Position numbers and translations under genes: made by a program. Under the pieces are notes generated by a model. The model worked only from the letters and a program-made list of their open reading frames with translations. It searched no databases and was not told the DNA's origin. A stretch of DNA of 64,000 bases, taken from NCBI GenBank assembly GCA_963682025.1, contig OY821517.1, positions 293,089,670 to 293,153,669 on the forward strand, written 5' to 3'. This DNA is from Cordilura impudica. Lineage: Eukaryota; Arthropoda; Insecta; Diptera; Scathophagidae. Shown here one piece after another: positions 11,336 through 22,095 of this stretch (positions are counted from its first letter, which is position 1; every line of letters starts with the position of its first letter).

Positions 11336-12138
11336 TCACCCTAGTTAATATTCACACAAATGTGACACACTCGGAATATGATCTAATATCATATTCCTAC
11401 AGTTACTGTATACAATTTTGCGTATTTTTTGCTGTTGTTGTTGTTGTTTTGTTTAGTTGGTTAATATCCACAATATTATTAGGAGAATAAACCATAAATT
11501 AAGTTAATTTCTTCTACATGAATGGACAAATTCATATTTATTTTATAGAATTTTTTTTCCTTCTCCTTGTACAATTCAGACATTAAGGTTTTGGTAATAG
11601 TATGAGTAATAAAGAAAAAAAAAAAAAAGATCATCGTGGCGCTTTGTATTGTTGTGTTTACATATTGTTGTTGAAAGAAGTTAAAGCCATTTTGTGGCAG
11701 GTTACATTAAAAATCGCATGCAGGAAATGATTTGTCAGTTTTTTTGCTTCTACACAGAGAAAACGGAATCGTTTTGGCAACCGAATTTGTTGCCAATTGA
11801 ATTTTGGCAGTAAGTAATCATTCTGTCGTGATTACTAAATTATATTTTCCAAACAACCGTAGATTCGTTTGTATAAATTGATACTATGGAATCTAAATAT
11901 TATTTATTGATTGTTAAAACCATGTATGTATGGTGGTAACCAATAAATGTGATTTTATTTACAATTTTATTAATTTTTCTATAAGAAATGAAACATAAAT
12001 ACAATATCTTACACAATCAAAATAAATTTCCGTGATAGTGCTAAGTTTGCAAGTAACATATCAACTGATGTTGAACTATTTTAATAAGCTTTGACAATTT
12101 TTAAAATTTAAGGAATTTAGAAAGAAAAATATCTTATA
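11336..12138. other. Unassigned AT-rich sequence
   Basis: Contains a (GTT)n tract at 11425-11450 and a TCTACACAGAGAAAA phrase near 11750, but no gene, tandem array or terminal repeats that I could pair. Confidence 0.35.
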
Positions 12139-12337
12139 ACAAGTAAGAAAATTATAGTCGGTCTAGACCGACTATATGATACCCTATACCATGCCTTTAG
12201 AGACCCTATCTCTCAGGCCCAACTAACTGGATATAGAAAATAAGCATAAACCAAATTTGTGTGGCATTACTATTAATATTTTTGGCTACAGATATGAAAA
12301 AGTTCATATCGGATGCTATATTTATATGGGGACTAGG
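12139..12337 (+). mobile_element. Truncated DINE-1-like element, copy X6
   Basis: Starts with the family terminus ACAAGTAAGAAAATTATAG and the intact 20-bp palindrome. It stops abruptly at GGGGACTAGG, where the full copies continue with the phrase around AAAAATGGACCGATCC. What follows (GTGGCCCTTAATAAAAC) is unrelated. Confidence 0.75.
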
Positions 12338-13557
12338 GTGGCCCTTAATAAAACAAGTACTCAAACTCTCGGTCGACCCCCTAGAAAAATGTGAATAGTA
12401 AAAAAGGTGAGAAATACAAAGTTTTGGGGCAATCAAAAAACATTTAGAGGTGGCTCAACGCGATTGAAAATTTCAAGTGTGTTTTATATGGGCAAAATAT
12501 GACTTTCTTTCAGATTTTACGAAAATTTCGTTCTATAGTTTAATTTTTGCAACAAGTTGTTACATAGTTCTGGATATGTATTAAATTATCTTTCCAAAAA
12601 TCTATAAAATTTCAAAATCCAACAATAACTCGCCAAGAAATAGCAAATGCACCAGACCACTTTTGTGCCAAAAAAACTAGATCATGAAGATTGATGGCAT
12701 TTTTTTCAACTTTAAGAAATTAATTGAAGCCAACATTTTGTTTTAGTCTGTATACCTGTAAGTACTCATATATGAAGTATTGTTTTATTACCGCCTAGTT
12801 AACCTATTAAGCATTGAGACCGAAAAGGAAAATTTTTTTTGATAAAATTTTAAAAACTCCTTTTTCAAGTTTTGAAAAATTTTCTTAAACAAGATATAAA
12901 AAAATTGATCTAGCTCTTTAAGGTCTTCTTAGGCGTATGGTAGAGATTAACTGTGTGAATTTTTAGGTAAATTCCTGAACCAGAATTTTTTTGACAAGGA
13001 TTTTATTTATGCGGATTTCGAGAAAAATGGAATTTTTTTAAAATATTCTGTAAATGTACTCTTTCTAAATACTTTGTATAAAAAATTCATCCATTGTCTA
13101 CTTTTAAATGTTATATTTTATCTTAATAACCTAGGGTTTCGGAAAACATAATATGACTCCATTAACCCTTTTGCAATTGGGGTCACATATGACCCCAAGC
13201 TAATAAAAGACAATTTGTTCACAAAATTTAAATATTTTGTAAGTGCTGTTGAATTTTTAGATGCGATGCTTAAAATATAATAACTAAATGTGTAGAACTT
13301 CCGTTTCTAAAATTTGGGATAAATCCGAGAACGTTAACCCATTTGCCAAGGCAAGCCAAGATTTTAAGATATTTTTAAATAAAAATTACGGAAAACTATT
13401 TCGAATTTAAGAAAAATAATTCGGTTATTTTTTATTTATATAAGGCTTCAGTGCTCCTGGGATCAAAATACTCAATTGTGATATATCCTTGTGCAATTAT
13501 CTGCTTATTGCTCGCGAATATAAATTAAAACAATTTTTAACCAATTTTGTTATAAAA
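12338..13557. other. Unassigned sequence; one strong palindrome
   Basis: No coding region. It begins with GTGGCCCTTAATAAAAC at the point where copy X6 is cut, and may be an element that interrupted X6, although no matching right end or X6 remainder was found. A 9-bp stem TTGGGGTCA/TGACCCCAA lies at about 13178-13199. Confidence 0.35.
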
Positions 13558-14120
13558 TTAAACTCTTTCTTTTAACTCATACTATCTGTCTGTCTGTCGT
13601 GGGTCAACCCCATTCTTCCTTATCTAATTGATCTAAAACTTGGCCCGTAGTCTTGTTGTGACTACAGATTAATTTTGGGGTAGTCACGCATAGCCACGCA
13701 TAGTCACGCACTGTCTCGGAGTGATCTAAATGTCATTTCCCCTTATTCGATCGATCTAAAACTTGATCCATACACTTGCTGTGAAAAAGAAATTATCTTT
13801 GACTTAGTCACGCACACTCACGCATGGTCGCGCACAGGTACGGAGGGATTTAAAACGGATTTCCCCTCATTCAATTAATCTGAAACTTGGTCGATATACT
13901 TGCTGTAAAGAAAGATTAACTTCGACATAGTCACGCACAGTCACGCATAGTCACGCACAGTCACGGAGTGACTTAAAACCCTTTTCGCCTTATCCGATCG
14001 ATCTGAATCTTGATCGATAGACTTGCTGTGAAAAAAGATTAACTTTGTCATAGTCACGCCCAGTCACGCATAGTCACGCACAGTCGCGGAGAGATTCATA
14101 AAGCAAGAAAGAGTTTTAAT
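13558..14120. mobile_element. Small inverted-repeat element with four ~122-bp internal tandem units
   Basis: Bounded by inverted repeats TTAAACTCTTTCTT (left) and AAGAAAGAGTTTTAA (right). Between them lie four imperfect units of about 119-125 bp. Each holds a GATCTRAAAC-type stretch, CTTGCTGTGA, AGATTAACTTYG and a GTCACGCA cluster (13683, 13806, 13931, 14050). A second element at 28489-28659 has the same ends and one unit. It is a non-coding, MITE-like structure. The shared 'ttatgggttagattattt' just outside the right end in both copies suggests that the true boundary is further right or that both entered the same repeat. Confidence 0.65.
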
Positions 14121-14129
14121 AAAAACTTT

Positions 14130-15032
14130 GTTCTTATGGGTTAGATTATTTAACATTTCTATTAACGGAACTAATTCTATTTGGCATTGATTCCACTAAT
14201 TTTTGGAGCGTTGGAATACCAATTTCCGACCAGCATTCTTTTATTGTATATTTAGTGCATTTACTCTCGAAAACTGTCTTCCGTTTTCATAGGATTCCCC
14301 GTAAAATTTTAATGGAATTGCAATCAGGACTACAAGCTGGACATTGAAGTAATTCAATGCTATTTGTGGAAAATCAATCCTTAATTAGCCTAGATGCGGG
14401 AATAGATGCATTATCCTGCTGAAAAGTGTATTCCTCTTCGGGACTTTCATCAAGTTTTGATATTAAAACATATTCTAGTAAATCTATATATTTCAGAATT
14501 CATTTTTGTTAATATAAAACATATAGGAAGCTAGAAATCGTATGAGAATCGTCCCCATACCGTTACACTTCCACCATAAAATTCTATTTTGATCTTACAA
14601 TACCGATTTTATTTATATCGTGCCAGTATCCATCCAGATTGAACTTCTTCTAATTAGAAAAAATCACTTTTTTCCATTTTATTCAAGCGTATCTCATTGT
14701 CAATCGTGGCTTAGTTTTGAATTTTTTCCATCTTTTTGATGGAGTCGCATTCAAAACTCGAGCGATGGTTAAATTTTTGTTTTATTATTCTACAAGTAAG
14801 ACGGTTTTGCATTGCTTCATGTCGAATTTGACCTTTCTGTCTTAACGTTAGTTTTGAAGAACCTCTTGTTGGAGCCTTTATTCCATAATTTTTTCCCAGT
14901 TTTTAATAATTTCTCAAAACAACTTCTGAACGATTTAACAATCCTGTAATTTTTCGGTTTGAATGCCCTTCCTTTTTTAAAGAATTTATCAAATTCTTCT
15001 CCGTTTCATTAAGACGCTTTCCGGATCCCATT
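14130..15032 (-). pseudogene. Tc1-like transposase relic with near-complete order of motifs
   Basis: Minus-strand frames starting at the ATG at 15030-15032 (MGSGKRLNETEKNL) give an N-terminal helix-turn-helix (NSLKKEGHSNRKITGLLNRS). A second basic region (LRQKGQIRHEAMQNR) follows, then the catalytic-core block FQQDNASIPAS near 14430 (family form QQDNAPxHxS). CPACSPDCNSIK near 14350 corresponds to SPDLNPIE, and the SMPNRI ending lies near 14170. The length fits the usual ~340-residue enzyme, but in-frame stops and at least two shifts inactivate it. The downstream end abuts the tandem-repeat element that ends near 14120. Confidence 0.8.
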
Positions 15033-15053
15033 TCTTAAAAAAAATTACTTATG

Positions 15054-15455
15054 TCGCACCTGTAGCTCTAAAGTGAGTCAACTCAAAACTTAAAAATTTT
15101 CAGTAGAGGCAAATTACGGTTTTTTAATATTTACTATAAAATTTAAAAACAGTTGTTTCATTGCAAAGAATTGCGAATAATAAGTATGCAACAGTAGTTT
15201 TTTTGCGTTTTTTTTCAGTGGTCATAAAAAATAACAAGTTTTTTGGGTGCAACTCAAAATATGTCTTTTTAGTGGATTCCAGAGAAGCTACTCTTATAAC
15301 ACAAAGAGGGTTACAAACGTATTTTTTATGCAAAAGACTAGAAAAACCGATGTAAGATTTTTACAGTGTATAGATATGTCCACTGTGTAGCGCTTTCTTG
15401 CAAAAAGTGAAAATTGAAAAATTTTGAGTTGACTCACTTTAGAGGTACAGGTACG
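15054..15455. repeat. Inverted repeats at the 5' side of the Tc1-like relic
   Basis: CTGTAGCTCTAAAGTGAGTC at about 15059 is repeated in inverted form as GACTCACTTTAGAGGTACAG at 15431-15450, with about 34 bp of near-perfect complementarity over the full arms. The left arm lies just upstream of the transposase start. This may be a long complex terminal repeat, as in long-inverted-repeat Tc1-like elements, or a small separate inverted-repeat element next to the relic. Confidence 0.6.
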
Positions 15456-15654
15456 ATATATTCCTGATTTATTAATTTTTATTATTTTTTAAATTTTAAT
15501 ATTTGAATACTTAAGATGGAAAACACGTATTAAGGAAAGCAATTGTTTACTTAATGTCTCAGACAAATTTTGATATTTGCAAAAAATTCTAAAATTTATA
15601 TCCCTACACTTGGAATATGGTTCGACAATTATATATACATGTTGTAGAGCAGCA
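15456..15654 (+). pseudogene. Non-LTR reverse transcriptase relic, part 1 (interrupted)
   Basis: Reading into the insertion at 15655, the plus strand gives HLEYGSTIIYTCCRAA (C-terminal region of many I/Jockey-like enzymes, family form PHFDYCSTII). After the 2.5-kb insertion the same frame continues with QLDRLQKLQKKAMR at 18192 onward. An in-frame TGA lies about 30 codons upstream. The 5' end is truncated close to the Tc1-side inverted repeat. Confidence 0.75.
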
Positions 15655-18190
15655 TGTAGTGGTGCGGCGTTGGTGGAAGATCCGCTTCCGTTTCCCTGAG
15701 CCTTTGCTGGTCGCACTTGCTGGCGTAGGGGCCTAGCTCGCCGGATGGGTGGGGTCTTGCTCAGGCCCAGGGAAACCGCACTACAGATTTTCACGTGCGA
15801 TTAAAAAAACAACAACTGTCAAAAAAAACGGACGCTAAATGGGACGGATGGCCATACTTACCTTGGGATTGGGGACGAGGTGTTCTGCCCCTTTTGCCCT
15901 CCCTACCATGTTACCTCGACTCCATCTTAATTGGAGGTAACCCACAAAATGATAAGATTTGGCTTGGCTTTGGTTTTGTACATTGGGTTTAAAAACTTTT
16001 TTATTTACCCTTCATTTTAAGGGTTTTTAAATTTTATATATTTAGCAAAATTTATTTTATTTTATTTTTTAAATATATTTAGAAAAATTTTAGAAAAATT
16101 TTAGAATTAGAAAAATTCAATTTTAAGAAAGTTTTTAAATTTAGAAAAATTTAAATTTTAGACAATTTCATATCTAGACAAATTTTTATATTTAGTTTAA
16201 TTTTATACTTAAAAAAAAATTTTTTTTTTTCTATATAGTAAAAATTTTTATTTAGACAAATTTATATGTGCAAAATTTTATTCTTAAGAAAATTTTTAAA
16301 TTTAGCAAAAACTTTTTTTTTATTTTTTTTTTTTTATATTTTCGCAAAATTTCACTTTTTAGAAAAAAATTTTAAGTTTGGCAACATTTTATTTTCAACC
16401 AAATTTTAATTTAGAAAAATTTTGAATTTTAGCTTATTTTAAATTTTAGCTTAAGTTTAGAATTAGGAAAATTTTAGTTTAAATTTTATAATAATTTTAT
16501 GTAATTTTAGAAAAATTTTAATGTTAGAAAATTTTGTTTAATATAATTTTATAAAAAAAAATTAAGTTTGAATGCGATTTTCAATTCAATGTATTTTTTT
16601 TTTTTGTTTTAATTAAATTTAGTTTTAATTTTAGCTTTAACAAAAAAAAAATTTTTTTTTTTTAAATATGGTACCCTTTTGTAAATTCTCTTAAATTTCT
16701 ATAATTTTAAATTTAGGTTAATTTTAAATTTTTATTTCTAGCAAAATTTTAAGTTTAGCAAAATTTAATTTTAGGGAATTTTTAAATTTAGGAAAATGTT
16801 AATTTTAGAAAAATTTTAAAGTATAGCATAATTTTAATTTTAGGAGAATTTTTTTAAATTTAGCTTAATTTTATCCATATTTAGGAAAATTATTTTAATT
16901 TATGAAATTTTTAGTTTAAACAAAAGTTGACTTTTAGCACTATTTAATTTTGGGACAATTTTGAATTTTTAGGAAAATTTTTAATTTTTAGGAAAATTTT
17001 TAAATTTTAATAAAAAATTTTTAATAGTAGAAAAAATTTTTAATAGTTGAACAATTTTAATATTAGCTCACTTTTAATTTTTGCACAACTTTCATATCGC
17101 CATATCGCTGGTGTTGCATTCCGATGAGGTACCGATGAAGCTGCTGCCGCCGGGCGCCGTGGTTGTGTCTCGCAATATGCCATTGGAAAATGTTGGCCAT
17201 AGTTAAGTTTTTTTATTCAATTGAAATTTTACGATGAATTCTTCGTATTAATAAAGATGAGCATTAATTGCAGATTTAACAAAATAATTTTAATGATGAT
17301 ATTATTTTATTGTTATTGTAATTTTTTTTATACGTTTGAGTTTTTAGTTTTCTTATGAATTGTTTATTTAATAGATTTAATATTCTAAGTAGCTGTTGGT
17401 TGTTTAAATATTTTTCACGCAAATATTAAAAATATAATTAATAAAAACCGAACAACAAATGTCATTAAAGCTAGTTTTTTTTTTCTTAAAGTTTATTTAA
17501 TTTTTTATTTGTTTTATTTCTTAAATTTTACACTTTCTTTTTTTCTTAAACATATCTTTTTTTTTCTAAACTTAATTTTTCTTTAATTTTCTGAAACTTA
17601 AATTTAATTTTTCAAACTTTTTTCATAACTGTTCTTCATTTTTTAAAATTATTCTAAACTTCACTTAATTTTAATTTCGAAGGAGGTTTATCCTCAACCT
17701 TGTATTTCAACAAACAAAATTCAACTCCTCGATTTAAATTTAACTTTATTACATTAAACCTTCTCATCTTCATTCATTCATCTGCAGATAAAAACCTGTT
17801 TATTAAAAAACAAAATCACCACCAATTCATTGAGAACATTCATATGCATTCATAATATTCTCTAGTATTTATAACACTCCCACTCATATATGACTATGAG
17901 AGCAAGTGAGATCAATACAAGAAAATACGTGGTTTGACCAGCATGATTGCATATGAATGTGTTCATGATTTAATACAACACAATGAAGAGAAAAAAACAC
18001 GCCATAAATCAGTTTGCCAAAAAAAAAAATGCCATCAACATATTACCATATAAAGTGTTGTTTATATGTACATACTTGAACTTGAAAATAATTTCAAGAT
18101 CAAGGTTATTATTTTTTTTTCTTCTTTCTTATTCTGCTTGTAACAGAAATTCTTTTGCTACAGTGCAGAGCAAAACAGATCACCGTCACA
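15655..18190 (+). mobile_element. LTR-like non-coding element, copy A (2536 bp, probable solo LTR)
   Basis: Begins TGTAGTGGTGCGG and ends GATCACCGTCACA. It is flanked by the 4-bp direct repeat AGCA (15651-15654 and 18191-18194). Deleting it and one AGCA rejoins the host reverse transcriptase in frame. TG...CA ends and a 4-bp target duplication fit Ty3/gypsy-type integrase products, so a solo LTR is the simplest reading. Some gypsy-group elements (Ulysses of Drosophila virilis) do have LTRs over 2 kb. The first 132 bp form a GC-rich hairpin, 16010-17095 is extremely AT-rich, and a GC-rich island lies at 17100-17180. No protein is encoded. Alternatively it is a DNA transposon with 4-bp duplications. 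Confidence 0.8.
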
Positions 18191-18825
18191 AGCACAACTG
18201 GACAGACTACAAAAATTGCAAAAGAAGGCAATGCGGCCAATTCTAAGATGCAAGAGGTATACACCAGTAGCTATAATATTAGATGCACTGAAGTGGATGA
18301 GTATAAAGCAAAGATTGGAATTAAATACTTTAATGTTTATACAAAAAATGAGAAATGGTAATGCGCCAGAATATTTATGCGAGCAACTAAATTATGTAGG
18401 AGATGTTCCGCCGTATAGACTAAGAAATGCTAAGAAATTTTAGAATACAACGAGTCGCCACAACGGCAATGCAGCGATCACTTTTCTACAAAGGACTAAA
18501 ATTATATAACTTAATTCCAAATAATATAAAAAATGAGAGAAATGAATATGTCTTTAGAAGAGAGTGAGTAAAATTTATAAGAAATAATGTTTTTTTATGG
18601 AGCTAAAATTGAAAATTAAACTACTTATTAAATATGTTAACATTGTGAACATTAAAAGTATTAAAAATACTGATAAATAAAATTAATAAATAATTCCAAA
18701 AACATAGTTCATATAGCTTATGCTGCAACAGAGTTTATCCCGTGGTTTGTACCAGGGATGAGTAACCCTTAGCATATGCGGACCTACGCAGGGTGGATTT
18801 ATTTCTATTATTATTATTATTACTC
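18191..18825 (+). pseudogene. Non-LTR reverse transcriptase relic, part 2, with 3' UTR
   Basis: Continues the frame of 15456-15654. RLQKLQKKAMRPILRCKRYT, then LKWMSIKQRLELNTLMFI, NAPEYLCEQL and PYRLRNAKKF form the conserved C-terminal region downstream of the polymerase domain in I/Jockey-like elements. Coding similarity fades near 18570. A 3' untranslated stretch runs to the (ATT)n tract at 18806-18824, consistent with the simple-repeat tail of I-clade elements. Frame changes occur near 18340-18440. It is not the same family as the element at 19479. Confidence 0.75.
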
Positions 18826-19243
18826 TACACCACTTTGCAGAGGGTACATGTAGGTTTGTTATACCGTTTGTTACGCATAGAAAAATGCATTTGCGGCCCC
18901 ATATTCTTGATCCTTACAGCAAATCGAATCGATATAGTGATGCTCGTCTGACCGTTTGTCTGTCTGCCCGCCTGTCTTTTGAAATGACGCTCATTCATAA
19001 AATAAACCAATTAGTGGGCAGTGTTATGATAATATTGCTTGCCATTATATCGAGCAGGTCGGTATTTAAAATGGTGTTAATCAGGCATCACTGTGCCGAG
19101 ATATGTCCAAAAAGAAGAAGACACCCTATTTAAAATATTTTATTGACATTTGTTATAAATATTCCAGATATTAATGTAAACGTAATACCGATGTGTAGGG
19201 TACCAAAGATTTGGCACAGCCGAATTTAAAATTTACTTGTTTT
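18826..19243 (-). mobile_element. DINE-1/INE-1-like element, family Y, full copy
   Basis: Starts TTACTCTACACCACTTTGCAG then AGGGTAC, and carries a GTCTGTCTGCCCGCCTGTC core at 18956-18975. It ends with a GATTTGGCACAGCCGAATTT phrase and TTTACTTGT. The opening 'cagagggta' block and the tail of GTCY repeats match the classic Drosophila INE-1 layout. Non-coding. Confidence 0.7.
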
Positions 19244-19478
19244 TGTATATTTTGTAAGTGTATACAACACAACTCTTCACTTAAGCGAAAGAAAGAACGA
19301 GAATCTAATTTACTTCTAGAATATCCTGGTAGATTTTTTAGCGTTTCTTCTCGGTTGATGAGTTGGGAGCGTCTTTCTCTGCAGTCTGGACAGTCTTGTT
19401 TTAAAAAATCTTTACAACATTTGTAGATACAACGAGCACTTCATATTGGTTCTTTAAAGCCCTGACGTTTTTTTTTTT
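19244..19478. other. Unassigned sequence upstream of the Jockey-type element
   Basis: No assigned feature. It ends with a T-run before TTATTCATCGAGGAAAGCAC, which I take as the probable 5' end of the retrotransposon. Confidence 0.3.
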
Positions 19479-19561
19479 GTTATTCATCGAGGAAAGCACG
19501 GTCGATACTTTCGCACAAACAAATAAAAACTAAAACAAAAACACAAAAAAGAGTCATACAA

Positions 19562-20623
19562 GTGTGCGTACATATGTTTAATCTCAATAACTCAATGTAT
19601 AATTTAAGAAATAACAATACAAAAAGTTCAAAACATACAATAAATAATATAAAAAATAAAAACACACAAAACAGCGAAACAATGCAAGGCAATGTTAACA
19701 TACAAGAGTTTAATACTCCTACAACAACTCTGGCCTTAGGCACTCCCGCGCAAGAACGTGTAAAAGAAAGTTTACAAAACTCTCTCTTGGGTAGTGTTTG
19801 CAAAACTCATCGTTTAACGAATACTGACTCCCCCCTCAAATTAATGATAGTCATGGATAATCATTTTGAAAGACTCACTGAGAAAAATGAAAGTATGATG
19901 AAAATCAAACTCAGTGAATACAAAGATGAACTCTTAAATGATCTTGATAAGAGATTCAAAATGTTTAAAAATGAAATCCAGTCGTTGACTGAGAGAGTTA
20001 TCACTCTTGAAACAGTCGCGGCAGAAATAATAAGTATGAAAAATGAAATTAAATCTTTAAAATCCAAAATTAAACACCAAGAAAATAATACTGTTGCTTG
20101 TGAGTTAAGATTAAATGAAATACCATTTTTTGAAAATGAAGATCTGATGAATATATTTTGCAATATTTGCCATGCTATTAATACATCTGTTCCGGCAATA
20201 AAATCAATTTACCGCTTACAAAACCAAAATAATAAAAATAAAACTGATTCGAAAGATGCGGTTATTATCGTAAAGATGTGGTCTGCCTATGACAAAAATT
20301 ATTTCTTAAAATCCTACGCAAGTTTTAGGAAAAGTAATAAAGATTTTTTCTTCTGCTTAAGACAACTTGGTTTTAATTCCGACAACAAATTTTTTGTAAA
20401 CGAAAATCTAACACAAACTAATTTTAATATATTACGCGCAGCTGTTAGGCTCAAAAGAATAAATCGTATCCACAGTGCTTTTACTATGCGTGGTTTTGTT
20501 TACGTAAAAAAGTCGGCTAATGATAACATAATACTAATTGATGAGATTGGGCGTCTGAACGAGTTATTTCCTGAGTCCGAGGAACCAGATGTTGCCGTGG
20601 AGGAAACTCATGGTGATGTCTAA
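19562..20623 (+). CDS. Jockey-type ORF1 protein (coiled coil plus FP-like C-terminal domain)
   Basis: 353 residues with no internal stop, the clearest intact protein in the window. The N-terminal ~85 residues are Asn/Thr-rich and low-complexity. Residues about 95-180 form a heptad-rich coiled coil (ERLTEKNESMMKIKLSEY and onward to LKSKIKHQE). The rest resembles the baculovirus-FP-like domain found in ORF1 proteins of many insect LINEs: VIIVKMWSAYDKNYFLKS, then KFFVNENLTQTN, GFVYVKK and a closing LNELFPE. Such proteins bind element RNA and form the ribonucleoprotein needed for target-primed retrotransposition. There are no CCHC knuckles, unlike the ORF1 at 55487-56493. The ATG at 19574 (MFNLNN) is an alternative start. 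Confidence 0.75.
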   Translation: MCVHMFNLNNSMYNLRNNNTKSSKHTINNIKNKNTQNSETMQGNVNIQEFNTPTTTLALGTPAQERVKESLQNSLLGSVCKTHRLTNTDSPLKLMIVMDNHFERLTEKNESMMKIKLSEYKDELLNDLDKRFKMFKNEIQSLTERVITLETVAAEIISMKNEIKSLKSKIKHQENNTVACELRLNEIPFFENEDLMNIFCNICHAINTSVPAIKSIYRLQNQNNKNKTDSKDAVIIVKMWSAYDKNYFLKSYASFRKSNKDFFFCLRQLGFNSDNKFFVNENLTQTNFNILRAAVRLKRINRIHSAFTMRGFVYVKKSANDNIILIDEIGRLNELFPESEEPDVAVEETHGDV

Positions 20624-20848
20624 TCTAAGTAAAATTATTTATCTAAAACATTATTTATATTTTGTTTTAAACTGCAAATTTCATAATATATTTTTAATTG
20701 ATTTATACAATTACTTTATGTTTTTTATTAAAATTAATTCTAAATTTTTGATTAACTTGTACAGCTCCTTAAGTCTTTCAAAATTTTTTAAAAATTTTAA
20801 CCAATTAATATTTGTATGCGTTGCTTATAGTTTTATTACTTATTACTT

Positions 20849-22095
20849 ATGGTAATCGATAGTAATAATCGTTCCAAAGACAGTGTGTACAATATGCTTC
20901 GAATTCTTTCTCGACAAAAGACAGGCCTTAAAGTTGTGCATCTAAATGCACAAAGTCTGAATTGCAAAATTGATGAATTTCGATACTTATTTGCATCTAC
21001 AGGAATTGACATCATATGTGTTTCAGAAACATGGTTTCCTCTGGATATTAGTGATTCTGTTTTTAATTTAACTGGCTATAGACTTTTTCGTTCTGATAGA
21101 AGAAAATTAGTTGATGGGGTCGAAAAAAAGGCCAAAGGAGGTGATGTTGCAATTTATGTGCGAGACGGTATTAATTGTGTTGTGAAATTGCGATCGAAAG
21201 CTGATAGCGAAATAGAATATTTATTTATCGATGTTTCTAGTCAGGATAAAAAGAAAATTTTAGTTGGCAGTATATATAGGCCACATCGTCAAATAAATGT
21301 TACAACAATCATTAGTACTCTGGAGGAATTAACAGTATCATATGATGATATTATCATAATTGGTGACTTTAATAATAATTTATTTGACGATAATCCCCTT
21401 ATTGAACCAATGCAAATAATTAATCTGTTTCCTGTTAATACTGTAACTCCAACACACTTTCATAGCACATCGAACAGTTTAATTGATATTGTATTTGTCA
21501 ACCAAAAATCTAAAGTTCTTCTATATGATCAGCTCTCGGCACCAGTTTTTCAAAACATGATATTATTTTCTTGACTTATGATTCTTGTATGAACCGCCAA
21601 GCAACTTTTGTTAAATATCGTGATTTTCGTAATACTGATTACACTTTGTTAAATGAACACATCGAAAACATATGCTGGAATCATATTTACTCATTAGATG
21701 ATGTGAATTATCAATTACTTTTTATTGAGAACAATGTTAACAATGTATTTGAGTTATGTGTTCCCATGAAGACCAAATTAGTCAAGGCTAATCAACAACC
21801 ATGGTTCAATTCCGAAATTAAATTACTAACCAATAAACGTGATGACGCTTATGGTAGGTGGAAAAGGTTTAAAACCCAAGAACTTCAGGCTGTCTTCAAA
21901 TCTGCTAGAAGAGATGTCGCGAAATGTATTCAGCAGGCAAAATCTACGTTTTATCAACGTAAATTTTCATCTGCTATTGATAGCAAATCTAAATGGAAGG
22001 AAATCCGGAATATTGGTATAGGGCAAAAACGCACTACAGTAAGTAACCAGAACATAGATGTAAATGCACTGAACACTAAGTTTGTAAATGTTGAT
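20849..22095 (+). pseudogene. Jockey-type ORF2, endonuclease and linker (5' part)
   Basis: Apurinic-like endonuclease domain: HLNAQSLNCKIDEF at the N-terminus, the catalytic-glutamate motif VSETWF, GDVAIYVRDGI, GSIYRPH, IIIGDFNNN and NSLIDIVFVN. This domain nicks target DNA to prime reverse transcription. The frame shifts by one base in a T-run near 21549, just before the final catalytic block. The second frame (21571 onward) carries the linker (QQPWFNSEIKLLTNKRDDAY). The ORF is cut at 22095 by the LTR-like insertion, and the next residues (DILPPIQN) are at 24915. Open apart from the shift and insertion, so inactivation is probably not very old. Confidence 0.85.

Noticed and set aside
12338..12420. 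GTGGCCCTTAATAAAAC as the start of a TIR element
   Set aside because: No inverted partner or duplication could be found downstream, so it is left unassigned.
15645..15794. A roughly 50-residue peptide shared with 24760-24915, seemingly conserved
   Set aside because: The similarity follows from the two copies of the LTR-like element; frames continue into unrelated sequence and there is no coding signature.
15854..15863. ATACTTACCT, identical to the 5' end of U1 snRNA
   Set aside because: The following sequence does not match U1, and the 10-mer lies inside a repeated mobile element; coincidence is likely.
18155..18443. Two overlapping plus-strand frames as separate small genes
   Set aside because: They are shifted pieces of the C-terminal region of one non-LTR reverse transcriptase.
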